Positions 32,493 through 44,464 of a DNA stretch of 64,000 bases are shown one piece after another. How positions within the stretch are numbered: the stretch's first letter is position 1; every line of letters starts with the position of its first letter. The notes under the pieces were generated by a model, which worked only from the letters and a program-made list of their open reading frames with translations, was not told the origin of the DNA and did not search any database. The DNA is from Mermis nigrescens (taxonomy: Eukaryota > Nematoda > Enoplea > Mermithida > Mermithidae), in the NCBI GenBank assembly GCA_036768485.1, contig JAVLUZ010000154.1:45011458-45075457 (forward strand), written 5' to 3'. Made by a program: the position numbers and the translations under genes.

Positions 32493-34415
32493 CAGTGATC
32501 GACCGGGAACCCGGGCCCGGCCGAGTCATAGCAGGCCCGGGCCCGAGCCCGGCTGAAAACCACCGGGCCTCAACCGGGCCTCAAGTAATGTATCGTTAAT
32601 ATTTTAGACGTTTACTATTTCAGCTGTTGTCCGTATTTCTTACGAATTTGCTAGCCTGTGATTCTATTTAAATCCTTTGCCTCACTTCTGCCCACCTGCT
32701 CATTATCATATACTTGTCAACTTCATATGTGCATTCATCTTCTATACAACACTTCAATCAGAGGCGTAGCCAGGATTTTGGTTCGGGGGGCATACACAAA
32801 AAAATTTTTAAGATTAATTTTGCATTGAATGTTAGTAACGTTATGTATGTACCTATGATAAAATTGAGTTTTTCGACCTTTAGTAGTGTAGCCTAGCTAA
32901 TTTATGGATTTCTGACAATCAGAAATACAAAAATGTTAATCAGCGCGAAACGCCGGAAATTTTCGAAATTTTTACCGTTTTCATGTAGAATTTACGGTCT
33001 ATTGACAAACAGTTCGGAAATCATAAGAGGCGCAAAGCACCAAGGAATTTAGTAATCTTTTACTGTCCTTAACATTTTGTAGCCTGTGAATACTAATATT
33101 CTGTGATATTTTGCCTGATTTAGGCTATTAAACGCAATGCTGAAGCTTTACAAAAAGAAAGAACAATAACCAGCAGCGCCATGCGCCGAAAAATTTTGAC
33201 GTTTTAGCTCTTTAAACACTATTTATACCGCTAAAATCATACAGAACAGAAAAATTAATTTCGGCTGAACCCTTTTTCCTTTTCGTCCTCCCAAAAATCG
33301 CGCTGCACATGTACAACGAGATTTTACGGCGGGGGGCTGCGGTGGCGCGCTCAATCGCCCTCTATAAAATTTTGTAAAAAAAACACTTTAATGTTAAATA
33401 CTATCGCTAAAATTTTCGCAGAATCGGCCAAATCTCGGTTCTAAATTAAGCCCAAAACAGTCAAAATTGATGAAGTCCTACATTGTACAAGATTTCTGAG
33501 CTGAAATGCGCTTTTCGGCCCCTGCTAAGTATAAAGCGCAGCAAAGGGTGCTGCAATAAGATATAAAAAAGATGTATCAATGACAATTTTGTTCTTATCG
33601 TTTTCAGGCCCATTTGTGGCCTTCTTATTAACAAGATATAATTCAGAAAACAGAAAATGCGCAAAAACATAAGAAAATTTGGCCATTCATTTCATTTAAA
33701 ATAGGATTATGTGTCCTGTCCTTGTAAAGAAAGACAAACAAAGCAACAATAAATATAATAAAGACTCGGCGCAGAAGCGCGGAAAATTTGACGTTTTTGC
33801 CTTTTTTAAACTCAATTTTCTGGACACAATTACATATTGCACTCGAAAATCAACAAAATTTCAGAAAAATCTCGGGGGGCATGTTTCCCCAATGCCTCCT
33901 GGCTACGCCTATAGCTTCAATACGTGTCCTATCCTATACACTACACTATTTCAATTGACGTCAATGTACGCTTGAGTTCTAAAATCCAAACAGCATATCT
34001 TCTCATCCGACCATATCATAGTCGCTTTTATGTCATGAATGCATAAATTTAATGCTCAATTTCCTTTAAATATCTACATGGAACCTTGTGCTTTTTCAAA
34101 CCGTGTTTAGTTGCACGTGCATTTTAATAATGGAATTGCGCGCTATTGTATTAAAAACGTTGTTCTTGCTTGAATAATGATACCAAAATCCTTGCTAACT
34201 ACTTAATTTATTTTAGAAAGATTGAATAATTAACAGAGCTTAGAATTCAAAAATCTTCTTGATACAGCAGTAAGCCTTGCAGTTTGACAAAATAACAAAT
34301 GTAAAATCGGTCTAAACATGTATCTTATGCATAACATTATATTGGAAGCAAGGCATGCTGTTAGTATATAAGCCCGGGCGCGGGACCGAGTCCGGTATTT
34401 TTTGAGCCCGGTCAC
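32493..34415. mobile_element. Possible element with GC-rich GGGCCCGG-type ends
   Basis: CAGTGATCGACCGGGAACCC and GCCCGGGCCCGAGCCCGG at 32493-32590 face a GCCCGGGCGCGGGACCGAGT/GAGCCCGGTCACC block at 34370-34415. Resembles hAT-7 ends but no target duplication was found. Would enclose the hAT-5 element. Confidence 0.35.
32759..33913. mobile_element. hAT-like element, 1.16 kb (family hAT-5)
   Basis: Ends CAGAGGCGTAGCCAGGA and CCTCCTGGCTACGCCTATA. Flanks ACTTCAAT and GCTTCAAT (7 of 8). Longest of these elements without internal tandem arms; no transposase seen. Confidence 0.78.
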
Positions 34416-34478
34416 CAACAATTTGAAGATTTTGTAACAAATAGATGCAATTTTCCATCTTTCCGTGCACGATCTTAC

Positions 34479-34544
34479 CTTTTCAAAGTTTTAATCAGAT
34501 AAAAGCGGAAAGCAGCCCCCGCTCCCTGGAATAAAGCGCTGTGA
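34479..34544 (-). other. Candidate upstream exon, unassigned
   Basis: Minus-strand acceptor TTATTTGTCCAG and donor AAGGTAAGA bracket 66 bp with one open frame (HSALFQGAGAAFRFYLIKTL). It leaves in phase 2, but the exon at 31815 needs phase 1, so a further exon would be required to join them. May be chance. Confidence 0.25.
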
Positions 34545-34965
34545 CTGGACAAATAATGATTAGGTGAAACTCATTTTAATAAAATTAATGGACAACTTCT
34601 AATTAATTTAGCTTTTGACTACTGATACAATTGAAGCATTTTTTCAAGGTTTGAATTTATTTAGATTCAGCAATTTTTATGAGGTGAACTCGAAGCTATG
34701 CATAATCTGAATTTGAATGTTATTTCGGAAATGTAAAAAATTTAATCCATTTCAGCTCCCCGAAATAGTTACTGAAATGCCCTAGAATACATTTTTATTT
34801 CTTCATATACTTGTTTATATTAAGCAATATTTAGAAAATTTTCAATAATTCTCTGAAAAAGCCAATCATCTAGCCAACTCAGCAGCTTGCTAGCGGCTAG
34901 TATCTGTATGAAAATCGTATTAAAATTTATGAAAACATATGTATTCAATTACTTTGTTCCAGCTA

Positions 34966-34995
34966 TTTTGAAGACTATACTAATAGTCTTCAAAA
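34966..34995. repeat. Perfect 13-bp hairpin
   Basis: TTTTGAAGACTAT and ATAGTCTTCAAAA separated by ACTA. Not followed by anything that identifies a role. Confidence 0.6.
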
Positions 34996-35040
34996 GATGG
35001 ATATTTCCATGTTTTTGCAGAAGTTTGTCATCCTTAATAG

Positions 35041-35258
35041 ACTACATTTTCGTCTGCAAACTTCTTGATTTTTAATACCCCAGAGAATTATGAAGAAATA
35101 GTCAAAAAAAATGCCCAGTTTGCAAATAGACTTAGAAGTGAGAATGCAACGTTTCAATTCAAGCTAAATGGTATTTCACTAGATGTTCATAGAAAAAACA
35201 AGGGTAAGAAGACGTACTATCAAACGATTTCGAAGTGGACTTTAATGCTTTTTATCTA
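35041..35258 (+). other. Unrecognised open stretch, possible exon or relic
   Basis: An open frame with balanced composition (ENYEEIVKKNAQFANRLRSE, FKLNGISLDVHRKNKG) stands out from the AT-rich surroundings. A donor AAGGGTAAGAAG lies at 35203/35204 and acceptor-like CCCCAG at 35083. No family recognised. Confidence 0.3.
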
Positions 35259-35261
35259 AAT

Positions 35262-35450
35262 TAATTTATTTAAGTAAATTAGGTCATTAATTTATTTAGT
35301 TTATTGATAAATTAAGTTAATTTTAATAACATTAATTACTATTGAAAATTAGATTATTTTATGAATTGATTTAATTTTTAATTATTCCAATTATTTAATT
35401 AATTAATTAATTTGAATTAATTAATTATAACTAAAGTAAATTAATTTTAG
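35262..35450. repeat. AT-rich TTAATT-type stretch
   Basis: Nearly pure A/T with AATTAATTAATTAATTT at its core; separates two open stretches at 35.2 and 35.5 kb. Confidence 0.85.
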
Positions 35451-35799
35451 CAAGTTTGTCTCAAAGAAAGGAAGAAAACTGAGATACGGTTCTCAAAAAA
35501 ACGAATCAAGAAATAAGCTTACATTTAGGTGTCAAAAGTTTTTTCTGGTGCTCATAGATGCACATGTTCGGGGGTTATATCCCGAAACACCCCCAGAGAC
35601 CACTCATAGAATTAAATTTTTATTTTTCAGCGATTTCGCCCCAACAGAACTCCAACATTTGGTCGCTGACAAAGAAGTAAAATCTATAATTTTTACTGCA
35701 GCAAATTACGTTTTTGATGTACTCTACGACTATGCCAAAAAACGTTTGAAAGCATGCTATTTTGGGAACAAGTTGGTCAAGACTGCACCTAATTTGTGA
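35451..35799 (+). other. Unrecognised open frame, possible exon or relic
   Basis: From acceptor-like TTAATTTTAG the frame stays open for 116 codons to TGA at 35799. The second half looks protein-like (DFAPTELQHLVADKEVKSII, NYVFDVLYDYAKKRLKACYF). The middle carries an interspersed-repeat-like segment (GCACATGTTCGGGGG...), and a second acceptor (ATTTTTCAG, 35631) would exclude it. Phase does not match the donor at 35204. Function unknown; it may be a decayed transposon or host exon. Confidence 0.35.
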
Positions 35800-36104
35800 A
35801 CCCTTCAGTCAGGGGGTATAACAACTCCCTTCGTGCCTGTATGCCGGCACTTATAATATATGTAAGTATGATTTACACTTACATAAGTGCGTCTTCATGG
35901 AGTATCAAATAACGATCCAGAGGAGCAGACTGTGACATAAATACGATTCAACAAGTATAGATGACTATCAGTATAAAGCTATAAATCAGTATCAAGAGTT
36001 AAATTAGAGCAAAATGACTGTTTACATGTATGTACCAAGCTGTAGAACGTCTTTTGCTAGGTTTTAGTTTAACGTCTCTCCGGATCGAAAAATGCATACC
36101 ACTA

Positions 36105-36465
36105 TATGCATGATCTTGGGGGTTGGAAGTGAGGGTTTCATCCCATCCAGAAAGTTTACACCTCCACAGAATTTGCGATTTTAGGGGAAAATTCTAAGAA
36201 GTTCGTAGAAAGCGTGCTGTTTTAAGCCTTTTTAGTTATCCATTTCGCTCAAAAGCGTCAAATTTTCACTCATTAGTTTGATTAAATTTTCTTCAATTTA
36301 CTCGATTATTTATTACTTTTCAATTTTGTATGTTCTTAAGCTTTAGAAGATAGAACATTCATAAGAAACACCAAAAAACGATGTTTTTAACGCGCATCCG
36401 CCATTTTTGAGCCGACAAAAGACACTTTTAAAATTTCATCCCCCTGCTGTGCATGTCTCGATGAT
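36105..36465 (+). repeat. Family E repeat
   Basis: ATGATCTTGGGGGTTGGAAG, CATTTCGCTCAAAAGCGTCA, CCCCCTGCTGTGCATGTC. Diverged GC palindrome. Confidence 0.68.
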
Positions 36466-36599
36466 CGTCCAAGTGCAGCGTGTCTACTGGTTCGAAAACT
36501 GCATGCGTATATTAATGTTGTACTATAATCCGCATGTTATTAAAAATGTACGCAGGTTCAGAAACAGAATTCATAAGGGGATGGAAGTAGGTTTAGACT

Positions 36600-36868
36600 A
36601 GACCATAGGTGCACAGCATGGACGATCTAGGGTGGGTGTCAGCCGGTCTAGAGAGGTCATGAATTGAGCTTTCTGGGCCAAAATGAGCTCGAAAACTATT
36701 GATAACCGCTAAAATAGTGTTAAAACTACGTTATTACACAGTTTCTGGTCAATGTAAGGCACTTTTTGAAGAAATTTCCATTTTGCATCCATTTTTAGCC
36801 TTCATTTGCCTCATTTTCCCCAGAAAGTTTCCCGTTTTCGCATTCTAGGTGGTCAGGACCACAATGGG
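36600..36868 (+). repeat. Family B repeat
   Basis: GACCATAGGTGCACAGCATG to ATTCTAGGTGGTCAGGACC; core AACTACGTTATTACACAG. Followed at once by family C. Confidence 0.82.
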
Positions 36869-37030
36869 CGTGGGGTCTGGGTTCACACCCTCTCCAGAAG
36901 TTGCTAAAACTCCCGCAGATTACTGTAGAATAGCCCTCGAGAATTCTATTCGCAGTAACATTATTTGGCGATTTCGACACTTCATTCCAAAATTTTCTTG
37001 CTGCCCGTGTCACGGTCAGGACTCTCCTAG
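36860..37030 (-). repeat. Family C repeat
   Basis: ACAATGGGCGTGGGGTCTGG to TTTTCTTGCTGCCCGTGTCA. Confidence 0.75.
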
Positions 37031-37039
37031 CCCCCGTGC

Positions 37040-37300
37040 ATGTCTGGTCTAGACCCTTAGAATGGAAAAATTTGAAAATTTCCTAAAGAAAATAAGGTAA
37101 ATTGAAGGTTAAAAAATTGATTAAAATCAAAACTTTCTTGAAAAGGAATTGGAAATGACAAGAAATTGCGAATTACGCAGTTTATACGCTATTTAAGAAT
37201 TTATAATAGGTATGCAGTTTTCGCGACTCACTTTAGCTCAAAGAAAGCTCTATAACTAACCCCCTCCCAGACCGGCCATCTTTTGAATCTATGCCTAGGT
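37040..37300 (-). repeat. Family B repeat
   Basis: CCCGTGCATGTCTGGTCTAG to CCCAGACCGGCCATCTTTTG; follows family C. Confidence 0.72.
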
Positions 37301-37578
37301 CAGGTCTCCATAATTGCTGTTTACGAACAAAGTACCAGCAGCAACTACCAGCACCGTTTTTACCTAGCGATTTAGTTCACAATGTGAAGCATACCCAAAA
37401 ATTTTTTCTATATCTCAAATTTTGCTTCACATTTTCGGTGGGTCTAAAATACGTTCAAAAATCGAGCGCTCATGTCGAAAAACCAACGTGTTTTGCAGAA
37501 AGTCCATCCTGCATAAAATGGCGAGACCCAAAACGAGTTTTGTAACATTTTGTTATTGTAAATTAAGTGTACTGCAAT

Positions 37579-38431
37579 CAGGCCCGTATCCAGGGGGATT
37601 GAGAGGAACGTGCCACCCTCCGAAACGAAATATAGAGAATCGATTTACCTTTAATCATCCCTTTGCTTTTCAGCCAAAAATCGCAAAAATTTTCGGCGCT
37701 CGGCGTCAAATTTCACAATTATAATTAGAATCTATTTAGTCAGAGCGCGCGGTTCAAACACTCTATTTTCAGTCTTTATGACAACCTAAACGTATTTTGC
37801 AGCTACGTCTTCTGTTTTGCACAGGTTTTATGCAGAAAATGAGATTTGTTCAAGAGGGTGTCCACATAGGTGGGCAACGCCGCGCCATCCGGTGGCGCCA
37901 GAAGGCACTTCGTACCTTCAGAACCCCAGCTGAGTGGCGCCAGAAAAAGCAGTTTTTGATGAAGGGTAGAATTTTTTAACTCAAAGAAATGAGGAAAAAT
38001 GATGGCAACCATACAACTAAGCAAACAACCAACCAACCAAATAACCGAGTCAACCTACCAGCCAACTAGCCAACCAAACAAAAACCTAACCAGCCGAACA
38101 ACCAACCAACCAGCCAACTAACCAACCAACTAACCGGCCAACTGAACTCAAACCTCAACTTACCCAACCGAACTAACCAACTGCGCACAAACAAACAACC
38201 CAACCAACCAACAAACCAACCTCAACAAAACTGGACCCCGGCAACTCTTCGAGAACCAAATCCATTGCCCAGGCGATGGGCGTCCATTGATCTCATTCTG
38301 AGTGACAAATTTTACAAAGTGTTATGCTCTGGACGTCGCAAAACGTCTTTTTAATTCATCCTTTGGTCCTACCTGATGCTGTTGAAAAATTTTGTTCGTG
38401 TCCCCTCTGAAACAAAATCCTGGAGGGTCTG
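37579..38431. mobile_element. hAT-like element, 853 bp (family hAT-6)
   Basis: Ends CAGGCCCGTATCCAGGGGG and AAAATCCTGGAGGGTCTG, perfect duplication ACTGCAAT (37571-37578, 38432-38439). Carries a degenerate AACC tandem array at 38010-38235. Confidence 0.88.
38010..38235. repeat. Degenerate AACC tandem repeat
   Basis: Runs of AACC, AACT and AACA units (for example AACAACCAACCAACCAGCC). Absent from the shorter hAT-6 copy, so it expanded within the element. Confidence 0.8.
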
Positions 38432-39265
38432 ACTGCAATGAATATTACGATCAGTAATATGTTCTATCTTCTAGAACTACGTTTTCAGACATTCACTAGT
38501 GCACTCAAGCCGATTTCTGGAGTATCATCGAAAAATAAAAACGAAATGATTCAGCAGAAAATTTCGTAATTTAACCTTTCTAAATCGCATTTTTGCAATA
38601 AAATTGCTGCAATCGACGCGGCGCGGCCTAAAAATGGCAAATAATTTAATTAAACTCAACCGGCGGAAAACTTTTTGAAATGCTACTTTCTAAAAAACGT
38701 ATTTTTGCATTTAAAAAATTATCCGAAAATCCGTGCAGAAGGTAAACATCTGGCGTAGCGAGGAGGAAGGGGAATTCCCTCTCACCTGGAGAGCATTTTG
38801 AATTTTTTAAATGGAGCCAGTTTGTGTAACGCTGTTCTTTGATGATTTGTTGAGATTAAACCCAAACAATTTTATTTCAGCTTAATGACAAACAAGAGCT
38901 ACAAAGCGTTTGTCGCCATGAGAAAGATTACCTATTTGCAAGGATTTTTAATCAATAGAAATTCAAAAGTATGCAGAAAATTCGTGCACTTTATACAGAT
39001 TGAGTTTTTAAAAGCTGCTTTAGCATAGGTAACATGATAAGTCGACAAAAGATTCGCATCTCATGCATTCTCAGAATTTTTTCAGCCATTCTGAAATGGA
39101 AATATTGTGAAAATTTTCGCGCTTCGCGCCAGTCTATTTTATGATTTTATCTATTTATCAGCTAAATTTAGGACTATGATTTGGACGATTTTATGAAAAT
39201 TTTAACTTTGAAATTTAATATTTCAGTGCGTAATTTTGCAAAATTTCCCAGGGGCTCACGGTTTT

Positions 39266-39898
39266 TTTTAGATTCGGCAAAGATTTTTCCTGATGTACAA
39301 AGACTATTCTAGGACCAAGGGTGGATTTAAGGGGGCGGGGAGGAGTACCGTTTTCCCCATTGGCCGCAAAATAGTGCGCAAAATTAAGCTGATTTTTGAG
39401 CGATTTTGAGCGATTTTCGGGTTAAAATTCCAATTTTTCCGCCCAAGTCAGAGTTCCGCCCCCTTTAGGGGTACCGCCCCTTAGGAAAATCCTGGATCCG
39501 CCACTGTTCAGGACAGTCTTTGTATATGCACAAAGGTTTTTGGGAAAACTAAAACTGCAAAAAAGGTCTGAAATTCGCAAAATTTTTGACGCTTCAGCGC
39601 GCGAAATGATTAATTGTGTATTCTATATATCTTTATAATGCAGAAATTGCATTTCTAAAGAGAAATGTCAAATTTTTCGGCAGCTTCGCGCCACTTTAAG
39701 AGACGATTCTTATTAATTTTCGCCCTCAGAAACCCAAAAAATTAGCTAAAATACAATACCAAACTCCGTTTTTACCACACTAAAATCGCTAATGTGCTAT
39801 ATTATAGTACACAAAAATTTGTGTATACGAAATGTACAGAGACTTCTAGGGACCATCTTTGTACATGTGCAGACGGACCTTGTAGCAACAAAACAAAC
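39266..39898 (+). mobile_element. hAT-like element (family hAT-1), split by insertion
   Basis: The left segment (to 39315) and the right segment (from 39507) align to the hAT-1 copies and are separated by a 191-bp hAT-4 element. Ends are mutated (CACGG, CAATG). Confidence 0.7.
39316..39506. mobile_element. hAT-like element (family hAT-4), nested
   Basis: Ends CAAGGGTGGATTTAAGG and TCCTGGATCCGCCACTG. Flanks TCTAGGAC and TTCAGGAC (6 of 8). Inserted in hAT-1, whose intact copies give the empty site. Confidence 0.8.
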
Positions 39899-39997
39899 AA
39901 TGGATCTGCCCCGGACCCCGCTGGAAGGCGCTCAATCGCACCATCCCAGACCACGCAGCCCCAAAGAGATTTTCCATTGCATTCTCTGTAATCTAAG

Positions 39998-40447
39998 CAG
40001 GCCCGTATCCAGGGGAGATAGGAGGGCACGTGCCCCCAAAACGAAATATGAGAAAGATTTTTTCCTTTACTCTCCCCTTCACGTGTTTAGCCAAAAATCG
40101 GATTTCGGCGCTTCACGCTGAAATTCACAATCACTATTAGAGGCTAATGCTATTTAGTCCCAAGCGCGTGTTTAAACACTCTATTTTTAGTCTTTATACA
40201 ACCTAAAGCGTATTTTGCATCTATGTCTACTGTTTTGTACAGGTTTTATGCAGAAAATGGGATTTCGTTCAAGAAGGTATCCATCAGATTTTCACCACAT
40301 TCAAGGCATCTAAGCAGCAAAATTTACAAAGTGAACAGCTCTAGTGGTCGTAAAACGTCTTTTTCAATCCTTCCTTTCCCTTCTTATGTTTTTTTAAAAA
40401 TTTTGGTCATGACCCCTTCCCGAAACCAAATCCTGGACACGGGCCTG
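39998..40447. mobile_element. hAT-like element, 450 bp (family hAT-6)
   Basis: Ends CAGGCCCGTATCCAGGGG and ATCCTGGACACGGGCCTG. Flanks AATCTAAG and ACTCTTAG (6 of 8). Same family as 37579-38431 without the AACC array. Confidence 0.75.
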
Positions 40448-40778
40448 ACTCTTAGGTTCTACCAGAGTAGTAAGTAGTAAAACATGCAAAGTGCGCAGCA
40501 TTAATCGCGAAAATTTTCAAGAAAAATTTTTTTCTTTGCATTTTCATTGTTGCAGGATGATGTGAAAAGTCAAAAAAGCAGTATTTCATGCCTAGGACGC
40601 ATTTTTATACGTTTTTATGGACTTATATTATAGAAAATTTTCGACTTTCACCCCTGGCAAAAATCCGGGCGACGCCTATGAAGATAAGGATTTTCAATCA
40701 TAGTGAATTTATAGAACAAGCTGTCGATAAAAGTGCTGCGATCGGCGCAGCCTTGACATCAAAGACAAATGTAAAAAT

Positions 40779-41145
40779 CAAAGGCGTAGCCAGTGGGGAA
40801 AGGAGTGCTTCCTCCCCTGGGGAAATTTTGACATGTTCACGAACTGAGCGGTTGCATGATGCTGTTCTGCGATCGTAAAATAAAAAGATTCGGCGCTTCG
40901 CGCCGAATTCTTCTATAATGTGGCAGTTTCCATAATTTTATTTCAAACAAATAAGCGCTTAGCGCGCATTATACGCATTTTTGCGTCGAAAAAGTAAGAA
41001 AATTTTTTGAAAAAAGTAATTTTTCATTGCTTAAACAGTGCAGGACGATTTGAAAAGCACAAAAAAACAGGCTATTAAAGGCCCCGTCCGTTTTTAGGTT
41101 TTTAGATTAAAAATTTTTTTCGGATTACTCCTGGCTACGCCAATG
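40779..41145. mobile_element. Short element with hAT-5-like ends
   Basis: CAAAGGCGTAGCCAG at the left and CTGGCTACGCCAATG at the right form a good inverted pair. Flanks do not match. Contains GGCGCTTCGCGCCG. Confidence 0.55.
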
Positions 41146-41189
41146 ATTACAAAAATTATCGAAATCCGTTCATAAGAATCATCTAGTTG

Positions 41190-41738
41190 TCATTGTACTA
41201 ATATATCAGCAAAAGCTTTGAAAATGAGAGCTTTGATTTTCAAATGTTTTGAATCTCACGTGATCTAAAAATGTTGGTTCTTGCTTATAAGAATTATATT
41301 CAGCCTATAGTAGAGTATGCTCCAACTGTATGGAGCCCTCATTTGCTTTCTGATATCAACGGGTAGAACGAGTACAGTGAAATTTACTAAACAGTTATTT
41401 GGATGTACAGGACTTCTTATGATGAAAGGCTAAAAGCCATAAATTTAGAGAGACTAAACTCCATAGAAATTATTTTGATTTAATTGTTACGCATAATATT
41501 ATTCGTAATAATCTCCTACCTGCTGAAGATTTTTATCAGTTTTATCGTCATTTGCGTACTTAGGAATGCATTTGCAAATCAGATCTATTTAGGTCGATAT
41601 TGACTTGATTGCAAAAAGTATTGTTTCGCTACTAGATCAGCTAATATTTGGAACGATCTTCCACAATATATTCGAAATTCTCCAAATATTGAGACAGTTA
41701 AGAGAAATTTGAAAAAAGTTTATTTCAAGAATTTTTGA
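41190..41738 (+). pseudogene. LINE reverse transcriptase 3' end, decayed
   Basis: Broken frames carry the C-terminal signature of jockey/CR1-type LINE polymerases: LAYKNYIQPIVEYAPTVWSP, YDERLKAINLERLNS, and near the end ANIWNDLPQYIRNSP with a Lys-rich finish. At least three frameshifts and several stops. The element is 5'-truncated, as is usual for LINEs; upstream polymerase motifs are absent. Confidence 0.85.
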
Positions 41739-42024
41739 TGGAGCACACGTGAGCGCAATAAACTATTTGCCTGAGTGTCCAGGACATTTCGCATTTTATA
41801 CTTTTGCTATCTTAATTTCCTTGACGACTATTTTTATCCATACGTTTCTTCCGAATAAAGTATTTGGGAGTAAGTTAAGAATATGGTACTTTCAGAATAC
41901 TAAGAAATAAACTTCAGAAAAGCGAATTTTTCGCTCAGTACTTAGAACATGTTGAAAGAAAGCGCGGAAAAAATTTCATCCGTCAATGATCAATATTACA
42001 AAGCCTATGGGTTTCGTTAATTAG

Positions 42025-42235
42025 CCTCTTCTCGACCTAAGCAAGCATCTTCTCGACCTAAGTATTTCAAGATTCAAACAGCTGAATGCAGCATCACATG
42101 CAGATACCCAATTTACGTCGACCTAAGCATCTATACATCGACCTAAGCATCTATACATCGAACTACGCATATATACATCGATCTAAGCATCTATACATCG
42201 ACCTAAGCATCTATACATCGACCTGAGCGGGAGCG
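42025..42235 (+). repeat. 20-bp tandem repeat
   Basis: Five full units of ACCTAAGCATCTATACATCG (with single-base variants) from 42121, exact 20-bp period, after two looser TTCTCGACCTAAGCA-like units near 42030-42062. Confidence 0.9.
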
Positions 42236-42899
42236 ACTTTGACCTAAGCAGCTTAAAAGACCTTTCCAGATATACTAAGCCTAAGCCTAAGTATAATAGA
42301 AGTAAAAACTTAGATTTTTGTATATCTTGTCAAGTAAAACCGAAAAAAACATGCAAAAAAATATGAAAATTTTTTTTAAGTTTTGTAAAATTTCAAACAG
42401 CCTTTCGCGCCTTTTTCCCTTCTTCTCCTTCATTGCTATGCTTCCTTCCATAATTTCAGCCCATATTATTTATTTCTGACAAATGTGTAAGTCCTTGGAT
42501 CGAGCCGCTTAATCGTCCCACTCAACACTCACATAGAGAGTTGCCTGCAACTTTGCTCGTATGGCTCAAATTTTCACCAAATTTTTTTCCGCCCTTCAAT
42601 TTATCATGTTCTACCATTTTGGCAAAAAATTTTGGCATTCCATATTCGTTTTGCTCCTTTTCTAAAAGTACCATATTCTTAACTTTAGCCAAGTATTTGT
42701 ATTAGTATTAGTGAAGTTCTGAAACAAGTTGTCGATAAAATTGCTGCAATCACCGTTTTTTCCATTTTTTCGTCTATTCGCCAACCAAAATTTTGGGAAA
42801 TGGAAAATTTTTGGGCTTGGTTGGCATTTGTGGAAAAGTTTTGTAATATTAGAATGCGTTTTAGAGAGGTGAAACTTCAAAATTTATTCGACGCTTCTC

Positions 42900-43830
42900 A
42901 GTCGAATTGAAGAAGAAGAAGAAAGAAAATTTTATTACCAACACCAACTGTTAAAGTACAAAATGACAAGATATATAATAAATGCAATTATGAAATTAGT
43001 AAAGGGACATGCGAGTCAATGGAGATGACAAGTTTTACGCGCCCTCACAAGATATCTAGATAAATCAAAGTTTGCTAATCTAGATTTAAATATGTTTAGG
43101 TTAGGGGAAGAAACAATGAAGTCAGGAAGATCGTTCCAAACTGCGATGTATTTGTAAAAGAAATCAAACTTTTCTAAATTAGAATGTACAATAGGTATAA
43201 CTAATTTAAATCTATTAATGCTACGGGTAATATTATGATTAAATACAGAAAAATCATCGAAGCCTCAAACATGATTTATGACAAATAATTTGATACATCA
43301 TACACAGACAAATCTGCAAGCGTCTCAATTCAAGTCTGCATAATTTAAGTTAGTGTTAAACGATCCTCGTAAGAAAGAATATTATTATAACCAAAAATTA
43401 CATTTAGTGAATCTACGTTGAACAGCTTCCAGTCAATCTATATCCCTAAGATAAGAGGGGTTCCATACACTGCAACAGTACTCTAATAAAGTTCTAACAT
43501 AACAGCTATAAGCTTTAACAAGGTTACCTTTATCACACAAAGATGATGATGTGCGTATTAAAATACATCTAGAGAAAGCTTTTTAATCAAAGAATTATAA
43601 TGTTCCTTGAATTTTAGAATTTCTAGGAATCAAAACTCCTAAATCACGGTACAAACAGATCACTAGAAATAATTTCCCCATTTAGTCTATAAACAACTTT
43701 TTGATTATTATTACCCAAATATAGAACTTGACTTTTGGTTCGAGAAATAGGTAAATCCCATGTACATAATTGCCCAGTCAATAAAAAATTGATTTGATTC
43801 TTACTTGTTATTAATGCTTAAGCCGCGCCG
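42900..43830 (-). pseudogene. LINE reverse transcriptase 3' end, decayed, opposite strand
   Basis: Minus-strand frames show the same C-terminal region from a different element: VLYLGNNNPKVVYRLNG, LRDIDWLEAVQRRFTK, IAVWNDLPDFIVSSPN, FKSRLANFDLSRYL. It ends with a (TTC)n-like microsatellite (42909-42927 on the plus strand as GAA repeats), typical of a LINE 3' tail. Several stops and frameshifts; 5'-truncated. Confidence 0.85.
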
Positions 43831-44464
43831 CACCAATTGCAGCATTTTTATCGACAATCTGGTCTAGAACTTCACTACAATTGAAAATCCTTAGTATTCT
43901 CACTGGATTTGGTTAGTTTTTGTAATGCAAAAATGCGTTTTAGAGCAGCTAAAATTTCAAATTTTCTGGCGCTTCGCGCCATTTGATAAATTATAGTTTT
44001 TATTGTCAAAAGCGACTTCAGAATTGGCTAAAATGCTTTGCTGAAGGAAGGAAATTCAAGTTTCACAACAGAAATAACGAATACTGATCGTGATAATTCT
44101 AGTAGAGCGCGAAATTTAAATAAAAAAGTGCATCAAACACCGCTATTTTATGTGTACATAGGATTTTCTAGTTAAAAACACTGATTTTTTAACACAGGCG
44201 CTCTATTTTTAACGATTTAGACCTCCCAAAAAACGTGGAAAAGCAGGGTTGGCCGGACATGGTTTTTTGGTTTTTTTGGTCTTTTACGGTTTTTTATGGT
44301 TTGAAAATCGGCCTGGTTTTTGGTTTTTTTGGTTTTTTTGGTTTTTTAAGTCGATGTTAAAAAAATGTCCGTAAGATTCATATTTCATCATTTGTAAACA
44401 TGTGCAAATAGTACTCTTTACTCTAGCATAGAGTAGACTAATTATTTATGGAATAAACGGCATG

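Noticed and set aside
42121..42235. Possible CRISPR-like array
   Set aside because: The 20-bp units are contiguous without spacers, in eukaryotic sequence; an ordinary tandem repeat.
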